This document shows positions 16,803-28,734 of a stretch of 64,000 nt of DNA, piece by piece. Numbering within the stretch: position 1 is the first letter of the stretch; the number at the start of each line of letters is the position of its first letter. The position numbers were made by a program, and so were the translations under genes. Source of the DNA: Paracoccus yeei ATCC BAA-599 (lineage in GTDB: Bacteria; Pseudomonadota; Alphaproteobacteria; Rhodobacterales; Rhodobacteraceae); NCBI RefSeq assembly GCF_000622145.1, contig NZ_JHWH01000016.1:49004-113003 (forward strand), given 5' to 3'. The notes beneath the pieces were generated by a model, which saw nothing but the letters and a program-made list of their open reading frames with translations, searched no databases and had not been told where the DNA came from.

Positions 16803-17975
16803 TTAGGCCAGGGCCTGACGCAGATCGGCGATCAGATCGTCGGCATCCTCCAACCCGACCGACAGGCGCAGCAGGCCCGGGGTGATGCCCAGTTCCGCCC
16901 GCACCTCGTCCGACAGGCGGGAATGCGTGGTGGTGGCGGGGTGGGTGACGATGGATTTCGCATCGCCCAGGTTGTTCGAGATCTGAAAGATCCGCATCCG
17001 GTTCATCGCCGCGAAGGCCGCGTCCTTGCTGCCCGCGTCGACCGCGACCATCGTGCCGCCCGCGCCCATCTGGCGCTGCACCAGGTCGTATTGCGGATGA
17101 TCGGGCAGCCCCGGATAGATCACCTTGGCGACACCCGGCGCGGATTGCAGCGCCAGCGCCAGCGCCAGCGCGGTTTCGGTCTGGGCGCGCACCCGCAGGT
17201 CCAGCGTGGTCATCCCGTTCAGCATCAGCCAGGCGTTGAACGGGCTGATCGCGGCGCCGGTGTGTTTCAGATAGGGCTCGGCCACCTCGCGCACGAAATG
17301 GCGGGTGCCGCAGATGACGCCGCCCAGGCAACGCCCCGCCCCGTCGATGTGCTTGGTCGAGGAATAGACGACGACATCCGCCCCCTGCGAGACCGCGCGC
17401 GAATAGACGGGCGTCGCAAAGACATTGTCCACGATCACCAGCGCGCCGACCTCGTGGGCCAGGGCAGCCACCCCTTCGATGTCCACCACCTCGAGCGTGG
17501 GGTTCGACACGGATTCGAAGAACACCGCCTTGGTGTCGGGCTGGATCGCCGCGCGCCACTGGTCCAGGTCCGCGCCGTCCACATAGGAGATCCGGACCCC
17601 GAAGCGGGCCAGCACGTCCAGCACATAAAGGCAGGACCCGAACAGCGCCTTCGAGGACACGACATGATCGCCCGGCTTGGCCCAGCACATCAGCGCGCCG
17701 TTCACGGCCGCCATGCCGCTGGCCGTCGCAAAGGCGTCCTCGGTGCCTTCCAGGTCGGCGATCCGGTCCTCGAACATGCGCGAGGTCGGGTTGCCGTAGC
17801 GGGCATAGATGAATTCGTCCGGGCCGGTCTTGATGAAGCGCGCCTCGGCCTGTTCCGCGCTGTCATAGGCAAAGCCCTGCGTCATGAACAAGGCCTCGGC
17901 CATCTCGCCATACTGGCTGCGGCGGATGCCGAGATGGACGGCGCGGGTGCGCGGATGCAAGGGCTTCTGGGACAT
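16803..17975 (-). CDS. metZ: O-succinylhomoserine sulfhydrylase
   Basis: A 390-aa PLP enzyme of the Cys/Met metabolism family that makes homocysteine from O-succinylhomoserine and sulfide. PLP is carried on K208 (SSTKHIDG); YARYGNPT near residue 57 and the SGMAAV phosphate-binding region are typical. The protein begins HPRTRAVHLGIRRSQYGEM, characteristic of MetZ in alphaproteobacteria. GGAG lies upstream of the ATG. The 57-bp gap to yciB is too short for, and lacks, the SAM-II riboswitch seen before metZ in some relatives. Confidence 0.93.
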   Translation of the reverse strand: MSQKPLHPRTRAVHLGIRRSQYGEMAEALFMTQGFAYDSAEQAEARFIKTGPDEFIYARYGNPTSRMFEDRIADLEGTEDAFATASGMAAVNGALMCWAKPGDHVVSSKALFGSCLYVLDVLARFGVRISYVDGADLDQWRAAIQPDTKAVFFESVSNPTLEVVDIEGVAALAHEVGALVIVDNVFATPVYSRAVSQGADVVVYSSTKHIDGAGRCLGGVICGTRHFVREVAEPYLKHTGAAISPFNAWLMLNGMTTLDLRVRAQTETALALALALQSAPGVAKVIYPGLPDHPQYDLVQRQMGAGGTMVAVDAGSKDAAFAAMNRMRIFQISNNLGDAKSIVTHPATTTHSRLSDEVRAELGITPGLLRLSVGLEDADDLIADLRQALA

Positions 17976-18032
17976 GGCGGACTCCTTTTCGGTCAGGTCC
18001 GGTTACTCCCGCCAAGGGCATGGCGCAAGGCG

Positions 18033-18635
18033 TCACTCGTCGCGCGGCAGGGCGTGGCGTTCAAAGAGCCGGGCGTTCAGCACGAAGAAGATCACCATGA
18101 TCGCCGGCAGGCCGAAGGTCTTGAAGTTCACCCAGGCGGTTTCGGACATGCTGCGCCAGATCACCTCGTTGGCGACGGCCAGGCCCAGGAACAGCGCGGT
18201 CATGCGCAGGGACAGGACGCGCCAGCCCTCGGGGCGCATGGGCAGGGCCTCGGACATGACCAGTTCCAGCCAGTTGCGGCGCAGCGCCAGGCTGGCCCCC
18301 AGGGCGGCGGCGAAGATCAGGTAGATGATCGTCGGCTTCATCTTGAAGAAGCGCGGGTCGTTCAGCCAGACCGACAGCCCGCCAAAGACCACGACCAGCA
18401 CCAGCGTCGCGATCTGCATCGGCGCAAGCCTGCCCGTCAGCCGCCACAGCGCCAGGGTCGAGGCGACCAGCACCGGGATGAAGATCAGCGTGGCCACGAT
18501 GAAGCCCGAATACTCGGTGCCGCCGATCGTCACCATCCGGTCGCGCAACCGCATGAAGACGACGAAGAACAGGATCAGCGGGCCGAACTCCAGCCCGGCC
18601 TTGAGCCAGGGATTGATCTTGCGGGCCTCAGACAC
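18033..18635 (-). CDS. yciB: Inner-membrane septation protein YciB/IspZ
   Basis: A 200-aa polytopic inner-membrane protein of the YciB (intracellular septation protein A) family with five or six hydrophobic helices. Family landmarks are GPLILFFVVF near the N-terminus, KPTIIYLIFA in the middle and NEVIWR..SE..WVNFKTFGLP near the end. YciB influences cell-envelope synthesis and septation; its mechanism is unsettled. It lies between a DUF1223 gene and metZ on the same strand, with a 57-bp gap to metZ, so they may be cotranscribed. Confidence 0.9.
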   Translation of the reverse strand: MSEARKINPWLKAGLEFGPLILFFVVFMRLRDRMVTIGGTEYSGFIVATLIFIPVLVASTLALWRLTGRLAPMQIATLVLVVVFGGLSVWLNDPRFFKMKPTIIYLIFAAALGASLALRRNWLELVMSEALPMRPEGWRVLSLRMTALFLGLAVANEVIWRSMSETAWVNFKTFGLPAIMVIFFVLNARLFERHALPRDE

Positions 18636-18686
18636 GGCGCGCCTCCTTGAACGGGGATTTTCAGGGTTGTGCCGCAGTGGCGCCGG

Positions 18687-19862
18687 CTAGTCCAGCCTGA
18701 TCGCGGCCAGGATCGGCCCGGTGGGCTGACCGGCGCGGCCCATTTGCTGGGCAAGGATCGCGTGACGCGTGTCTTTGGGGAAGGCGTCGCCGCTGGCCAG
18801 GTCGGGGCGCACCGTCATGCGCAGGGCGGCGCGGCCGTCCCATTCGCCGATCCGGTCGGCCGCCAGCACGACATTGGTATAGCGCACCGCGACGCCGCGG
18901 TTCTCGCCCGCCTTGATGGTGACGTGACGATGCGGCGCATAGCGCACCAGCACGATGGCCACCTTGTCGGGGATGGCGACGCGGGGCGTCAGTTCGATCT
19001 GGAACTCCTCGCCCCGCTGGCGGGCGCTGACCATGATCGGGACCGGGCGCGTCATCTGCATGTCGACCAGCGCCATCAGATCGGCCGGGCGCAGGGCGAT
19101 CAGCGTGTCGGTCCCGCCCACGATCATCTGCGGGGTATAGATCGCACGCTCGCCCCAGGCATGGGCATAGGACTGCTGGCGCAGGGTGAATTCCGGCTTG
19201 GCGAAATCGTCGGCCCAGCCCAGGTAATCCCAGTAATCGACATGCCAGGACAGCGCCAGGATGTCGTCGCGCTCGGCCAGGTCGGCCAGCATCCGGTCGG
19301 CGGGCGGGCAGGCCGTGCAGCCCTGCGAGGTGAACAGTTCGACCACCACCGGGGGATGGCTGATCGGCCCCAGGCCGGCCCGGGCCTGCGCGGTCGGCCG
19401 CTGGGCGAAGGCCGCGACGGCTGGGGAATCGGGAAAGAGGTCGCCTTCGATGAAGGGCAGCCCGCCGGCGCCGATGGCGGGCATGCCGTCCGGCGCCTCG
19501 ATCAGGCCCAGGCTGTCGTCCCGGGGCGCATCGGCCTGCGGGGGCTCGGCATCGGGTCCGCCCTGGGTCGCAGGCTCGCCCAGCACGGTGACGCCCACCG
19601 CGTCAAGCGACGGCAACGCGCCCTCGCCCCCGCGCGGCCCGCCCGGCGCATCCGCCCCCAGGGAAACCGCGCCACCGCCCTGCCCGCCTGCGGCCATGCC
19701 GCCCGCGCCCGGCCCGCCTCGGTCCTGCGCGGCCGCCGGATGGGCCAGCACCAGGACCGCCACCAGCGCCGATCCGATGCGCCGGCGCAGACCCGGCCAT
19801 GGCCGCAACGCCGCATCCCGGCCGGGCGCCGAGGCGGGAAAATGTGCAAAGCCAGATGCCAT
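18687..19862 (-). CDS. DUF1223 exported thioredoxin-like protein
   Basis: A ~391-aa protein with an N-terminal hydrophobic segment ([15 protein letters not shown]), a long Gly/Ala/Pro-rich low-complexity linker of about 120 residues and a C-terminal DUF1223 domain. That domain carries the motif [14 protein letters not shown], a CxxC-type thioredoxin-like site, and [13 protein letters not shown]. The family is common in alphaproteobacteria and of unknown function; a periplasmic redox role is inference. The start is uncertain: an in-frame GTG at 19898 is possible, and the ATG at 19862 has AAGGG only 1-2 bases before it. The linker is unusually long for the family. Confidence 0.8.
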   Translation of the reverse strand: MASGFAHFPASAPGRDAALRPWPGLRRRIGSALVAVLVLAHPAAAQDRGGPGAGGMAAGGQGGGAVSLGADAPGGPRGGEGALPSLDAVGVTVLGEPATQGGPDAEPPQADAPRDDSLGLIEAPDGMPAIGAGGLPFIEGDLFPDSPAVAAFAQRPTAQARAGLGPISHPPVVVELFTSQGCTACPPADRMLADLAERDDILALSWHVDYWDYLGWADDFAKPEFTLRQQSYAHAWGERAIYTPQMIVGGTDTLIALRPADLMALVDMQMTRPVPIMVSARQRGEEFQIELTPRVAIPDKVAIVLVRYAPHRHVTIKAGENRGVAVRYTNVVLAADRIGEWDGRAALRMTVRPDLASGDAFPKDTRHAILAQQMGRAGQPTGPILAAIRLD

Positions 19863-20003
19863 GCCCTTGGAGAATCCCGAATTTCCGTTCCGCACCACCT
19901 AACCCCCGCCGGCGCCACCGGACAAATCAATGCTTTGTTAGTCCGTCGTTCCCGTGTCGTGATCGTTGCCTAAAACCCACATCTTGCAGACGCAGCGAAA
20001 ACT

Positions 20004-20023
20004 TGGCATACAATGGCATACAA
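20004..20023 (+). promoter_or_regulatory. Tandem 10-bp repeat upstream of acnA
   Basis: TGGCATACAA occurs twice in immediate tandem (20004-20013, 20014-20023), 97 bases before the acnA start and in an otherwise gene-free 257-bp gap. With the preceding T, each unit resembles the TTGTATACAA-type dyads bound by GntR/FadR-family regulators. No further promoter element is convincing. Confidence 0.4.
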
Positions 20024-20119
20024 CGCCGGCCTTTTGCCTTGATCCCTTGGCGGAAAAGGGGCACATGGGCCCGGAGTCACCGCCATTCAGCCACCTTTTC
20101 AAGGATAGGGAGCCGAGTC

Positions 20120-22900
<2,781 letters not shown>

Positions 22901-22920
22901 GCCGTCCCGCTGGCGAATTG

Positions 22921-22990
22921 CAGGGCCGTCCCTTCGGGGGCGGCCTTTTCACTTGCGGCACGGGTGCATGGGTATTTGGAAAACGGTGAA
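22921..22990 (+). repeat. 70-bp inverted repeat, left arm
   Basis: Matches the reverse complement of 23720-23789 with 3 differences in 70 by hand alignment. It holds the acnA terminator followed by GGCACGGGTGCATGGGTATT and a TTGGAAAACGGTGAAA tail. The two arms flank the small exported-protein gene at 23003-23611. A third, shorter copy lies at 11960-11994. Confidence 0.85.
22922..22949 (+). terminator. Rho-independent terminator after acnA
   Basis: GGCCGTCCC pairs with GGGGGCGGCC around TTC, followed by TTTT, 22 bp after the acnA stop. It is part of the 70-bp inverted repeat whose other arm ends rpsD. Confidence 0.8.
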
Positions 22991-23002
22991 AGCCCGAGGG
23001 CG

Positions 23003-23611
23003 TCACTCCTCGGCGCAATACCACATCGTGCCGCCGACCGCGGCCGAGCCGATGACCATCGAGCCCACGGCCACGGGCGAGGCGGCAAGGCCCATTGCCG
23101 CCGCCCCCGCCGCCTCAAGCGTGCCGACCATCGAACCCGAGGTGGCGGCCAGGATCGTCGCGCCCGGGCGCTGCGTGACCGCATCGTAACCGGCCACAGC
23201 CAAGGCATTGGCGTTGCGGAAGGTGGCCTGGCGCGCGCCGTTCACGCGCTCGCACAGGGTCTTGCGGCACAGCGCATTGCCCTTGCGTGCGCCCTTTTGC
23301 GCGCCGATATAGGTGTCGCCCTGCTTGTCCCAAAGCAGGCAATAGCTGCCGTCGTCGGACATGGCATTGCGGCGCAGGATCTCGCGCAGTGTGACATAGC
23401 CCGGGCAGGTGATCTTGCCCCAGCCCGAGAAGTTCTTCTCGATCCGACCGACGTTCTGGCGAAACTCGGCATCGCGGAGATAGTTGATCTCGGTCTTTTC
23501 GCCCGCGATCGAGGTCTCGCAGGTCCAGAGCCGCTCCTCGGTCACTGGCGCCTCCTCGGCCACCGCCGGGAAGGCCATGGCCGCCGCCGCCAGAATCGCC
23601 ATCATCCGCAT
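23003..23611 (-). CDS. Exported protein of unknown function between inverted repeats
   Basis: A 202-aa protein starting MRMMAILAAAAMAFPAVAEE, a clear signal peptide, with GGAGGG 5 bases before the ATG. The body has six cysteines in spacings such as TCETS, ITCPGYV, YCLLW and LCRKTLCERV, suggesting disulfides in the periplasm. The last ~50 residues are Gly/Ala-rich and hydrophobic (TLEAAGAAAMGLAASPVAVGSM-type), perhaps a membrane-inserting tail, then end WYCAEE. I do not recognise the family. It stands alone, flanked by 70-bp inverted repeats that also carry the terminators of acnA and rpsD. Confidence 0.7.
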   Translation of the reverse strand: MRMMAILAAAAMAFPAVAEEAPVTEERLWTCETSIAGEKTEINYLRDAEFRQNVGRIEKNFSGWGKITCPGYVTLREILRRNAMSDDGSYCLLWDKQGDTYIGAQKGARKGNALCRKTLCERVNGARQATFRNANALAVAGYDAVTQRPGATILAATSGSMVGTLEAAGAAAMGLAASPVAVGSMVIGSAAVGGTMWYCAEE

Positions 23612-23719
23612 CGCATCCCTCCAAAAGCCGTTCGGCCCTTCCTTGGCTAGATCGCAACACGGTTGCAATCCACGGGATCGTGAGGCGTAGGGGTTGTGTT
23701 CCGGGCACCACGCCAGGTT

Positions 23720-23789
23720 TTCACTGTTTCCCAAATACCCATGCACCCGTGCCGCAAGCGAAAAGGCCGCCCCCGAAGGGACGGCCCTG
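23720..23789 (-). repeat. 70-bp inverted repeat, right arm
   Basis: Near-identical inverted copy of 22921-22990, placed just after the rpsD stop and containing the rpsD terminator. The two arms are about 730 bp apart, in inverted orientation. Confidence 0.85.
23761..23788 (-). terminator. Rho-independent terminator of rpsD
   Basis: On the minus strand GGCCGTCCC-TTC-GGGGGCGGCC is followed by TTTT, 25 bp after the rpsD stop codon; it is the same hairpin as the acnA terminator. Confidence 0.8.
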
Positions 23790-23812
23790 AAGCCTGCCTG
23801 ATCCGGGAAGGA

Positions 23813-24433
23813 TCAGTTCTTGGCGTAGAATTCGACGACCAGGTTCGGCTCCATCTGCACGGCATAGGGCACGTCGCCCAGCGCCGGGGTGCGCACGAAG
23901 GTCGCGGTCATCTTGTTGTGGTCGACTTCAAGGTAGTCGGGGACGTCACGCTCGGTCAGGGCAACGGCTTCCAGCACGATGGCCAGCTGCCGCGAACGTT
24001 CCCGGACGGCGACCACGTCGCCTTCCTTGACGCGATAGGACGCGATGTTGACGCGCTGGCCGTTCACGGTGACGTGGCCGTGGTTCACGAACTGGCGCGC
24101 GGCAAAGATGGTCGGCACGAACTTGGCGCGATAGACGATGGCGTCCAGGCGGCGCTCCAGCAAGCCGACCAGGTTCTCGCCCGTGTCGCCCTTGACGCGC
24201 TCGGCCTCGGCATAGATGCGGCGGAACTGCTTTTCGGTCAGGTCGCCGTAATAGCCCTTCAGCTTCTGCTTGGCGCGCAGCTGGGTGCCGAAGTCGGACA
24301 GTTTGCCCTTGCGGCGCTGGCCGTGCTGGCCCGGGCCGTATTCGCGCTTGTTCAGCGGCGACTTGGCGCGGCCCCAGATGTTTTCGCCCATGCGGCGGTC
24401 GATCTTGTACTTGGCAGCGGTGCGTTTGGTCAT
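23813..24433 (-). CDS. rpsD: 30S ribosomal protein S4
   Basis: A 206-aa primary 16S-rRNA-binding protein of the small subunit. The N-terminus [21 protein letters not shown] and the S4 RNA-binding domain (residues ~93-155, [12 protein letters not shown] and [16 protein letters not shown]) are unmistakable. It lacks the zinc-cysteine knuckle, as in other alphaproteobacteria. GGAG lies upstream of the ATG. It is monocistronic here, not in the alpha ribosomal operon, as is usual in this order. Confidence 0.97.
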   Translation of the reverse strand: MTKRTAAKYKIDRRMGENIWGRAKSPLNKREYGPGQHGQRRKGKLSDFGTQLRAKQKLKGYYGDLTEKQFRRIYAEAERVKGDTGENLVGLLERRLDAIVYRAKFVPTIFAARQFVNHGHVTVNGQRVNIASYRVKEGDVVAVRERSRQLAIVLEAVALTERDVPDYLEVDHNKMTATFVRTPALGDVPYAVQMEPNLVVEFYAKN

Positions 24434-24625
24434 CGCTGATCTCCTTCTTTCATGTTGTCGAAGGGCGTTGTCCTTTGGCATAATGCCCGACAGGGTTCCC
24501 CTTGCGGGGTCCACCAACACCAATTGAAGCGGCGCTTATAGCCGCCCCGCGCCCCGTGTCAAGCGCCCCTTGAGCGGCGACCCCCGCGCCCTTAAATGAA
24601 GGGCAGCGAACAGGAAAGACCCGCG

Positions 24626-24997
24626 ATGTTTTCGATCCCCGGCAAGTCCCCCGTCTCGATCACCCCTGCGGCCGAGCGTCAGATCGCCCGGCTGATGGCG
24701 GCGCAATCGGCCAGCGGCCTGCGCATCGGCCTGAAGAAGGGCGGCTGCGCCGGCATGGAATACACCATGGAACTGGCCCAGACCCCCGCCCCCGGCGACG
24801 AGGTGGTCGAACAGGGCGCGGCGCGGGTGCTGATCGCGCCGACCGCGCAGATGTTCCTGTTCGGGACCGAGATCGACTATGAGTCCGGCCTGCTGGAATC
24901 GGGCTTCAAGTTCCGCAACCCGAACGTCACCGACAGCTGCGGCTGCGGCGAATCGGTCAGTTTCGGTCCGCTGGAGGGTTCGCGCGCCCGGACCTGA
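24626..24997 (+). CDS. A-type iron-sulfur carrier (IscA/SufA/HesB family)
   Basis: A 123-aa protein that holds and delivers Fe-S clusters to target enzymes. The three conserved cysteines are in GGCAGMEY and near the C-terminus in DSCGCGES, the A-type carrier pattern. I start at ATG 24626, preceded by AGGAAAG about 7 bases away; a longer reading from 24596 lacks support. It stands apart from suf/isc genes, upstream of tpiA. It may serve nearby Fe-S enzymes such as AcnA, but nothing here proves this. Confidence 0.88.
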   Translation: MFSIPGKSPVSITPAAERQIARLMAAQSASGLRIGLKKGGCAGMEYTMELAQTPAPGDEVVEQGAARVLIAPTAQMFLFGTEIDYESGLLESGFKFRNPNVTDSCGCGESVSFGPLEGSRART

Positions 24998-25085
24998 GGT
25001 TTTGGCGCGGGGTTAGCGCACACATCCTTGATCGCCGCCCGCGCGCGCCCTATCCCCCGGTCAGGACATGACAAGGGAGAGGCTG

Positions 25086-25817
25086 ATGGCCCCGCGCAAA
25101 CTTGCCGCCGGCAACTGGAAGATGAACGGAACCCTGGCCGCCCTGGCCGAGATCGACCAGCTTCTGGCCGGGCCCAAGCCCGGCTGCGACGTGCTGATCT
25201 GCCCGCCCGCGGTGCTGATCCAGGCCATGGCGGCCAAGGGCATCCCGACCGGCGGGCAGGATTGCCATGCCAAGGCCTCGGGCGCGCACACCGGCGACAT
25301 CGCCGCTGCGCAATTGAAGGACGTGGGCGCGAGCCATGTGATCCTGGGCCATTCCGAACGCCGCACTGACCACGGCGAAACCGACGAGATGGTTTCGGCC
25401 AAGGCCCTGGCCGCTCATGAGGCCGGCCTGGTCGCCATCATCTGCGTGGGCGAAACCGAGGCGCAGCGCGACGCCGGCCAGACGCTGGACGTGATCTCGG
25501 CCCAGCTGGCGGGATCGGTGCCCGACTGCGCCACGGCTGCGAACACGGTCATCGCCTATGAACCCGTCTGGGCCATCGGCACCGGCCGCACCCCCACGAA
25601 TGACCAGATCGCCGAGGTCCATGCCCTGATGCGCGACCGGCTGTCGGCCCGCTTCGCGGACGGGGCCGATGTCGCGCTGCTTTACGGCGGCTCGGTCAAG
25701 CCGGCGAACGCGGCTGAGATCTTTGCCATCGCGCATGTGAACGGCGCGCTGGTCGGGGGCGCCAGCCTCAAGGCCGCGGACTTCGGCCCGATCATCGCGG
25801 CGCTTTCCGCTGCCTGA
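25086..25817 (+). CDS. tpiA: Triose-phosphate isomerase
   Basis: A 243-aa glycolytic enzyme interconverting dihydroxyacetone phosphate and glyceraldehyde 3-phosphate. Catalytic Lys is in GNWKMNG (residue ~13), His in LGHSERR and Glu in [11 protein letters not shown]; the C-terminal phosphate loop is [10 protein letters not shown]. The start at 25086 has GGGAGAGG immediately upstream. Slightly shorter than the E. coli enzyme but complete. Convergent with the CYTH/CHAD gene. Confidence 0.97.
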   Translation: MAPRKLAAGNWKMNGTLAALAEIDQLLAGPKPGCDVLICPPAVLIQAMAAKGIPTGGQDCHAKASGAHTGDIAAAQLKDVGASHVILGHSERRTDHGETDEMVSAKALAAHEAGLVAIICVGETEAQRDAGQTLDVISAQLAGSVPDCATAANTVIAYEPVWAIGTGRTPTNDQIAEVHALMRDRLSARFADGADVALLYGGSVKPANAAEIFAIAHVNGALVGGASLKAADFGPIIAALSAA

Positions 25818-25829
25818 GGGAACGCGCCT

Positions 25830-27275
25830 TCAGTCCCGGGGACCGGGCCGGGGCCAGTAGCGGCGGGTTCCGACCAGCCGGTCATGCGCCTCGGCCGCGG
25901 CCTTCAGCAGCGGCGCCCGGTCCCCGCCTTCGACCAGCGCCCCGGCGCCCGGCAGGTCCAGGAGGCCCAGCCGGTCCAGCACCTCGGGACCCGCCGCCAG
26001 GTCGTTCAGCGCGCCCAGGCTGTCCTGCAGCGATTCCAGCGCGTCCATGAACCGCTTGCGCTTGCGGCGCAGCGCCTTGGCCTGGAACAGGGGGGCGAAG
26101 AAATCGGCGGCATAGCGCAGCTTCTTGGCATCCTTGCGCAACTCGTGGCGCTGCTCGTCGGGCAGGGACACCAGATCCTTGCCGTCCTTTCTGACCTTGC
26201 GGCGAAAGCGCGACAGCGCCAGCCCGGCGAATTCCGGCGCCGGCATCTCGCGCAGGGAGCGGGTCGCGGGATCGGCGCGCCAGTCGCCATGGTCCAGCCA
26301 TTCGACCAGGTCCAGCGCCAACAGCCGCGCCCGGCGCGAGCCAAGGACATGGGCCACCGTGTCATAGGCCGCCTCGCGTTCGGCAGTCAGCCGCGCCAGC
26401 AATGGCCCCGGCGGCGCGCGGCGCACCAGCACGTCCAGGTCGCGCGCCTGCCCCAGTTCCTGCGCCAGCCAGCGCAGCCCTTCGCGCAGGTCGGTGCCGG
26501 TCTCGGCCCCCAGGACCGGCTTGAACACCGTAAAGGCCGAACGCAGCCGGCGCAGCGCCACGCGGGCCTGGTGCAGGGCCTCCTCGGAGCGCAGAGCCAG
26601 CACCAGGTCCTCGTTCAGGCGGAACTGGGTCAGGCAGGACAGGGCGATGCGGCGAAACGCCTCGGCCGCGGTCATCGCGGGGGTCAGCGCGGCCTCGGCG
26701 GCCTTGACGCTGCGGGGCACGGGTTCGGCCAGCATCCGGCCGCGCTGCGCCACCGTCACGACCGACAGGCGCAGCGGGGCGGCCTCGGCCAGCCGCCGGG
26801 CCAGGGCAGAGAGTTCGGCCACCGGGCCCGCCGTCAGGGTGATCTCGCAGTCGCGGATCGCCACCCGCCGGTCGGCCAGGCCCAGCGTCCCCTCGACCAG
26901 TGCAAGCTCCAGCGTGGCATCGCCCTGCGCGACCGGCCATTCGCGGCGGCCAAGCGTCGCGATGCCGGTCAGGCCCAGGTCGCGCGCGCCCTCGCCCAGC
27001 AGGGCCAGCAGCGGCCCGCCCGGCTCCAGCACCGGCCAGGGGCCGGGCACCGGCCATTCCCGGTTGCTGCCGGGCAATTCCAGCACCTGCACCGATCGCC
27101 CGGCCCGCTGGCAGATGCAAAGCCCCGCCCCCGCTGCCGCCAGGGCGCCGTCGGCGGTGTCGAAATACAGCCGGCGCTCCTCGGTCAGGCGGGGCGTGCC
27201 GGCCAGCGCGGCATCGTCCTCGAGCGCGGCAAAGGATGATCCCGCAAGTTGAAGCCTGACCTTGACCTGACGCAT
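25830..27275 (-). CDS. CYTH/CHAD domain protein with degenerate CYTH motif
   Basis: A 481-aa protein with an N-terminal CYTH-like triphosphatase tunnel fold (residues ~1-190) and a C-terminal CHAD helical domain rich in His, Arg and Lys (e.g. EALHQARVALRRLRSAF, ELRKDAKKLRYAADFF). CHAD domains bind polyphosphate. The usual catalytic ExExK at the CYTH start is not seen; instead the protein begins MRQVKVRLQL, so triphosphatase activity is doubtful while polyphosphate binding may remain. The start at 27275 has AGGAGGAT upstream. No operon partner; convergent with tpiA. Confidence 0.85.
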   Translation of the reverse strand: MRQVKVRLQLAGSSFAALEDDAALAGTPRLTEERRLYFDTADGALAAAGAGLCICQRAGRSVQVLELPGSNREWPVPGPWPVLEPGGPLLALLGEGARDLGLTGIATLGRREWPVAQGDATLELALVEGTLGLADRRVAIRDCEITLTAGPVAELSALARRLAEAAPLRLSVVTVAQRGRMLAEPVPRSVKAAEAALTPAMTAAEAFRRIALSCLTQFRLNEDLVLALRSEEALHQARVALRRLRSAFTVFKPVLGAETGTDLREGLRWLAQELGQARDLDVLVRRAPPGPLLARLTAEREAAYDTVAHVLGSRRARLLALDLVEWLDHGDWRADPATRSLREMPAPEFAGLALSRFRRKVRKDGKDLVSLPDEQRHELRKDAKKLRYAADFFAPLFQAKALRRKRKRFMDALESLQDSLGALNDLAAGPEVLDRLGLLDLPGAGALVEGGDRAPLLKAAAEAHDRLVGTRRYWPRPGPRD

Positions 27276-27466
27276 CGCATCCTCCTGAACCGGACCTGCC
27301 CCCATCTTAACGCGAAAGGATGGGACCGCCGCAACCGGGGGCAAGGGCCTTCGGGCCGCAAATCGTCTGGCGCCCCGGGCCGGGGCCGGCTATGCCTGCG
27401 TCCCAAGCGCCCGCCCCCGCATGGTCCGGCGGTTCGGGCCCGTCCTGTCCATTTTCAAGGTGTGAC

Positions 27467-28033
27467 GTGCAACAGATCGACCCCCAGACGCTTTCCTTCC
27501 TGCGCAACCGCCGCTCGCATCCGCCCAAGCTGCTGAGCGGCCCGCCGCCCTCGCGCGAGGTGCTGATGGACCTGCTGGTCCTGGCGGCCCGCGTCCCCGA
27601 CCACGGCAAGCTCGAGCCCTGGCGTTTCGTGGTGCTGGAGCGCGCCACGCTGGACCGGCTGGCGCCGGTGCTGGCCGATCACGTGGCGGCGGCGGGCGGC
27701 GACGCGGCGACGGTGGAAAAGGCGCGCTCGGCCTTTGCCTCTCCGGTCATCGTGGCGGTGGTCTCCAGCCCGGTGGACAGCCCCAAGGTGCCGGAATGGG
27801 AACAGGTCCTGTCGGCCGGCGCGGTCTGCCTGGAACTGGTCAACGCGGCCCTGGCGGCGGGCTTTGGCGCGGCCTGGCTGACGGGACCGGCGGCGCAGCC
27901 CGAATTCGCCCGTGCCCATCTGGGGCTTGGCCCGCAGGAGCGCATCGCGGGGCTGATCCACATCGGCCAGCGCGGCGCGACGCCCCCCGACCGCCCGCGC
28001 CCCGATGTCGCAGCCCATACGGTGTTTCTATGA
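27467..28033 (+). CDS. Nitroreductase-family flavoprotein (YdjA-like)
   Basis: A 188-aa FMN-dependent oxidoreductase of the short YdjA type. Signature pieces are RRSHPPKLL at the N-terminus, AARVPDHGKLEPWRF and the FMN-contacting GFGAAWLTG. Natural substrates of this subgroup are unknown. No ATG fits; I use GTG 27467, preceded by AAGGTG. The stop overlaps the start of the next gene (ATGA), so the two are translationally coupled. Confidence 0.88.
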   Translation: MQQIDPQTLSFLRNRRSHPPKLLSGPPPSREVLMDLLVLAARVPDHGKLEPWRFVVLERATLDRLAPVLADHVAAAGGDAATVEKARSAFASPVIVAVVSSPVDSPKVPEWEQVLSAGAVCLELVNAALAAGFGAAWLTGPAAQPEFARAHLGLGPQERIAGLIHIGQRGATPPDRPRPDVAAHTVFL

Positions 28034-28734
28034 GCGTGCTGCGCGCGCTGGTCCTGGCCTGGCGCGACCTGCTGCGCCCGCGCATCCTTGGCGTGGTGGC
28101 GCTGGGGGTCGGGCTGACCCTCCTGCTGTTCGTGGCCCTGCAGGCGGCCGCCTTCTGGGCGATCCGCGCCTTTGCGCCCGACAGCCTGACCCTGCCCTGG
28201 ATCGGCCCGGTCGAGATCGCGGCCTTCCTGTCCTGGGGCTCGCTGGTGCTGTTTCCGGTCATGTCGATCTTTCTGATGGCCCCGGTGGCGGCGGGTTTCG
28301 CCGGGCTGTTCGCAGAACGGGTGGCGGACGCGGTCGAGGCCGCGCATTACCCCGCCGCCAAGGGCCTGTCCGTCGATTTCCTGGACGGGCTGCTGGAAAG
28401 CCTCGCCGTGGTCGGGCTGGTCATCCTGGTCACGCTGGTGACACTGGCGCTGACGCCGTTCCTGGGGCCGCTCGCCTCGGTGCTGTTCTATCTGGGCAAC
28501 GGCTGGCTGCTGGGCCGCGAATTCTTTCAGATGGCGGCGCGGCGTCACCTGCACGCGCCGCAGGCGACCGCCCTGCGCAAGGCGCGCGCGGCGCAGGCCA
28601 CGGGCCTTGGCGTCCTGATCGCGCTACTCCTGACGGTTCCGGTGCTGAACGTGCTGGTGCCGGTGCTGGCGGCGGCGGGATTCACCCACCTTTACCACCT
28701 TACTGCGTCCAGCCCTCGATATCCGCGCGGGTGA
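28030..28734 (+). CDS. EI24/CysZ-family membrane protein
   Basis: A 234-aa polytopic inner-membrane protein with four or so long hydrophobic helices and the family segment FLDGLLESLAVVGLVIL plus FYLGNGWLLGREFFQMAARRHL. CysZ members conduct sulfate; others of the EI24 family are uncharacterised, and no sulfate-assimilation genes lie nearby, so transport of sulfate should not be assumed. ATGA overlap with the upstream nitroreductase gene. Its last 35 bp overlap the convergent DUF1467 gene. Confidence 0.8.
   Translation: MSVLRALVLAWRDLLRPRILGVVALGVGLTLLLFVALQAAAFWAIRAFAPDSLTLPWIGPVEIAAFLSWGSLVLFPVMSIFLMAPVAAGFAGLFAERVADAVEAAHYPAAKGLSVDFLDGLLESLAVVGLVILVTLVTLALTPFLGPLASVLFYLGNGWLLGREFFQMAARRHLHAPQATALRKARAAQATGLGVLIALLLTVPVLNVLVPVLAAAGFTHLYHLTASSPRYPRG

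Noticed and set aside
17976..18032. Possible SAM-II riboswitch before metZ
   Set aside because: The gap is only 57 bp and the minus strand lacks the SAM-II conserved blocks; an ordinary ribosome site is seen instead.
24485..24515. Hairpin GGTTCCCC-TTGC-GGGGTCC upstream of rpsD as an S4 leader element
   Set aside because: Short and imperfect, with no resemblance to known S4-binding leaders; not strong enough to list.
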